Below the pieces are notes generated by a model. It was not told the origin of the DNA. It ran no database searches and was given only the letters and a program-made list of their open reading frames with translations. Shown here piece after piece: positions 62,233-64,000 of a stretch of DNA of 64,000 nucleotides. Position numbers and translations under genes: made by a program. This DNA comes from JAUVKT01 sp036350795 (GTDB lineage: Bacteria; Bacteroidota; Bacteroidia; Bacteroidales; VadinHA17): the NCBI GenBank assembly GCA_036350795.1, contig JAZBNV010000035.1, positions 3,259 through 67,258 on the forward strand. Reading direction: 5' to 3'. Position 1 is the first letter of the stretch; each line of letters opens with the position of its first letter.

Positions 62233-63216
62233 TTAATTGATTTTACTTTTACCTTCACGAGGACCAGCATCCTTATATCTCTCTTTCATGGCTTCGTCGA
62301 GACCCTCCATACCATTTTTGTAAGGGAATAAACGGTTAGTTGGTGGCAGGTAATAAACACTTGGGTGTGTTCCCAGCGACTCCAGGTACCTGTAACCGTG
62401 TTTTTCCTCCATTGTTTTTGAGAACCTTATGGTTTCCACACCGTTTGTCACGGCATCTTCAACAAGGTCTCCAAAGTACAGTGCTCCCATAGGGCATGCA
62501 GTAACACATCTGGGAAGCTCGTTCTTCCTGAGCTTATCAGCACAGAAGAGGCATTTACCTACAGTACCTTCAACCGGCGGCACATTAAGTTCGGGGTCAT
62601 ACACATGATCTTCAGGTACTTCGACCTCAGGATCCTGCCAGTTAAAAACCCTGGCTGAATAAGGACACCCGGTCATACAGAATTTACATCCTATACACCT
62701 TTTGGTATCTACCAGCACGATTCCATCGTCTCTTTTGTATGTAGCACCTACAGGGCACACACTTACACATAGTGGGTTATCGCAATGAAAACAGGGTCTG
62801 GGCAACCAGTAAGGAGATGTGTGTTCAGCATCCTGGAGAGAATAGAGTTTTATCCATTCATGATCCTTTGGAAGCATATGCCCCTCCTGGCAAGCGTCTA
62901 CGCATTTCCGGGCATTTGCGCACTTAGACAGGTCTATAACCATAACAAATTTCCTGTTAGGTAAACCTTCGCGTGCAAGATCCCTCAACTCATCCTTATC
63001 AGGTTTTACTTCTGACAGGGCTTCCTTATCAACCTCAACCAGTTTTCCATCAGAAGTAAGAACCTTTACTTTGCTGCCGGAAGATGCGTATGCTGAACTA
63101 CCGGCCAGCATTCCTGCACCGGCCAGTGATGCCGCTCCAACCCCGGCTCCAAAACTCTTAAGGAATTTCCTCCTGGAGTTTTCAGGTTTTTCGTTTTTCT
63201 CCATACAAAATATCAA
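62233..63216 (-). CDS. Twin-arginine 4x[4Fe-4S] ferredoxin-like electron-transfer subunit
   Basis: A Tat signal (SRRKFLKSFGAGVGAASLAG near 14-33) is followed by four Cys clusters: CANARKCVDACQEGH, CFHCDNPLCVSVCPVG, CIGCKFCMTGCPYS and CLFCADKLRKNELPRCVTAC. This is the PsrB/NrfC/DmsB pattern and implies a folded, exported protein that passes electrons between NrfD and a catalytic or cytochrome partner. The first codon could be either ATG in MIFCMEKNEK. It is 13 nt after the cytochrome b gene. Confidence 0.93.
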   Translation of the reverse strand: MIFCMEKNEKPENSRRKFLKSFGAGVGAASLAGAGMLAGSSAYASSGSKVKVLTSDGKLVEVDKEALSEVKPDKDELRDLAREGLPNRKFVMVIDLSKCANARKCVDACQEGHMLPKDHEWIKLYSLQDAEHTSPYWLPRPCFHCDNPLCVSVCPVGATYKRDDGIVLVDTKRCIGCKFCMTGCPYSARVFNWQDPEVEVPEDHVYDPELNVPPVEGTVGKCLFCADKLRKNELPRCVTACPMGALYFGDLVEDAVTNGVETIRFSKTMEEKHGYRYLESLGTHPSVYYLPPTNRLFPYKNGMEGLDEAMKERYKDAGPREGKSKIN

Positions 63217-63229
63217 TTGTTATACTTAT

Positions 63230-63856
63230 CTAGTCATGCTCATCATGGTATCCGTTAATCATACTTTTAAATAGCGTACCCGGCTTATCTCCAAGTGTGC
63301 ATGTGTATATATGTATTATTAAAAATACTGTCAGGAAGAATCCCGTGGCGACATGCAGAATATCCGCAATAAGAAGCCCGCTTAATCCAAAGAACTGTCG
63401 CAGAAGAAGTTCCGGGAACAGCAGTCCTATACCACTCAGTATAAGAACCGGCATAGCAATGTACATTACCAGCGCATAGAAAAGTCTTTGCAGGGGATTA
63501 AACTTCGAATCTTCAGTTACAGGGAATGGGTGCTTCTCCTTCTTAAACATACCGAAGGCATAAAAACGAGCCTGTATAATAAGATCTTTCCAGAAGTTTT
63601 CTTTTGGAATCCTGTAGTGTTTTTTATTTGAGCTTATGAAGTTCCCGATTAAGAAATACAGATAACCTGCCATCAGGACAACTGCAGCTGTATTATGAAT
63701 AGCAACTGCTTTATCAAAGGGAATAATTGGATTGTCAGATCCTTTTCCTGCAAACTGCAGCGCCAGGCCGGTTGCTATTAAAGCCAGAAAGAGCAATGCA
63801 TTAAGAATATGCCATAATCTTATCCACACCGGGTATAAATATAATCGTTTAGCCAT
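63230..63856 (-). CDS. Cytochrome b/b6-like (b561-type) membrane subunit
   Basis: The 208-residue protein has four predicted helices with His pairs that can bind two b-hemes: VWIRLWHILNALLFLALIATG (about 6-26), IHNTAAVVLMAGYLYFLIG (about 49-67) and ILHVATGFFLTVFLIIHIYTC (about 165-185). It matches the b561/thiosulfate-reductase gamma-type family. It likely joins quinol oxidation to periplasmic cytochromes. It starts 1 nt after the stop of the upstream partial gene. Confidence 0.88.
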   Translation of the reverse strand: MAKRLYLYPVWIRLWHILNALLFLALIATGLALQFAGKGSDNPIIPFDKAVAIHNTAAVVLMAGYLYFLIGNFISSNKKHYRIPKENFWKDLIIQARFYAFGMFKKEKHPFPVTEDSKFNPLQRLFYALVMYIAMPVLILSGIGLLFPELLLRQFFGLSGLLIADILHVATGFFLTVFLIIHIYTCTLGDKPGTLFKSMINGYHDEHD

Positions 63857-63857
63857 G

Positions 63858-64000
63858 TTAAACCTTCTTTATAATTCTGAATAAAATATGAATAAAGATT
63901 ACTGCAAACATTCCTCCGAAGATAATAAAGCTTAGGAAGTTCAGTATTCTGTTAGGTGTTGCACCTACAACATATGACTGGTTTAAAATTACTGCATTTA
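63858..64000 (-). CDS. C-terminal end of a membrane-anchored protein (runs off the window)
   Basis: The reverse strand from 64000 reads NAVILNQSYVVGATPNRILN, then FLSFIIFGGMFAVIFIHILF, RIIKKV and a stop at 63858-63860. It ends with one hydrophobic helix and a basic tail, like the anchor of a large periplasmic redox protein; a multiheme cytochrome is plausible by context but cannot be confirmed from 47 residues. Its stop is 1 nt before the cytochrome b start. Confidence 0.7.
   Translation of the reverse strand, partial: NAVILNQSYVVGATPNRILNFLSFIIFGGMFAVIFIHILFRIIKKV

Noticed and set aside
1..64000. CRISPR arrays, insertion sequences, prophage
   Set aside because: No regularly spaced repeats, transposase, integrase or phage structural genes were seen; repeats found are short and local.

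Overview
This 64 kb window looks like chromosomal DNA from an anaerobic or facultative member of the Bacteroidetes, probably Bacteroidales or Marinilabiliales-like. The evidence is family content (DUF4290, DUF5683, DUF3667, a SusC-like TonB receptor with an N-terminal carboxypeptidase-regulatory domain, a DAHP synthase fused to a chorismate mutase), the gene order parA-parB-DUF5683-mltD and rsfS-ftsH-cdsA-psd, and promoters fitting the phylum consensus TTTG-N19-TAnnTTTG (best example upstream of rpmE2). Most genes lack a clear Shine-Dalgarno sequence. HydF (a [FeFe]-hydrogenase maturase) and a flavodiiron protein point to an oxygen-avoiding fermentative or respiratory life. No phage, transposase or CRISPR array was seen.

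Layout. 1-2.9 kb: thiamine uptake unit on the minus strand (TPP riboswitch, TonB receptor, start of a PnuC/PnuT permease). 2.9-8.5 kb: a hypothetical gene, M1 peptidase, DUF4290-murA-ridA, DUF1338. 8.6-15.6 kb: grpE-dnaJ, a NatAB-type ABC exporter, a sigma54-type response regulator without a DNA-binding domain, an outer-membrane barrel. 15.7-22.4 kb: aspA, DUF2079, an ECF sigma/anti-sigma-like/adhesin-like unit, hydF. 22.3-29.2 kb (minus): parA-parB-DUF5683-mltD followed by an SGNH-MBOAT fusion. 29.4-34.5 kb: lipid kinase, glutaminyl cyclase, HAD-like gene, pssA, DAHP synthase/chorismate mutase, hsp20. 34.6-39.8 kb (minus): rsfS-ftsH-cdsA-psd-fprA. 40-47.6 kb: birA, pyrE with an SRPBCC gene, a Nudix gene, and lon-APC transporter-coaD. 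47.8-54 kb: rpmE2, GNAT, class V aminotransferase, flippase, tRNA-His, DUF3667. 54.1-64 kb: a cytochrome c and membrane electron-transfer region.

How genes work together. cdsA, pssA and psd together give the route from phosphatidate to phosphatidylethanolamine. The last 10 kb contains the CcsBA heme-attachment machine, an FNR-like regulator with candidate Fe-S cysteines, a perfect FNR-type operator, a hexaheme lipoprotein on a collagen-like stalk, and an operon (cytochrome b, periplasmic four-cluster ferredoxin, NrfD, an anchored subunit, a mono-heme cytochrome c) that looks like a quinone-linked respiratory module continuing past the window edge.

Most notable signals. (1) The hexaheme, collagen-stalked lipoprotein beside a self-consistent FNR regulator/operator pair. 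(2) Sigma54-like -24/-12 promoters with shared TGTCA/TGACA half-sites upstream of grpE-dnaJ, hsp20 and lon, with a weaker one upstream of rsfS-ftsH, suggesting a sigma54-controlled protein quality-control regulon. (3) MurA carrying Asp in place of the fosfomycin-target Cys. (4) An SGNH-hydrolase/MBOAT acyltransferase fusion. All functional statements come from reading the sequence and from family knowledge; no database search was run.
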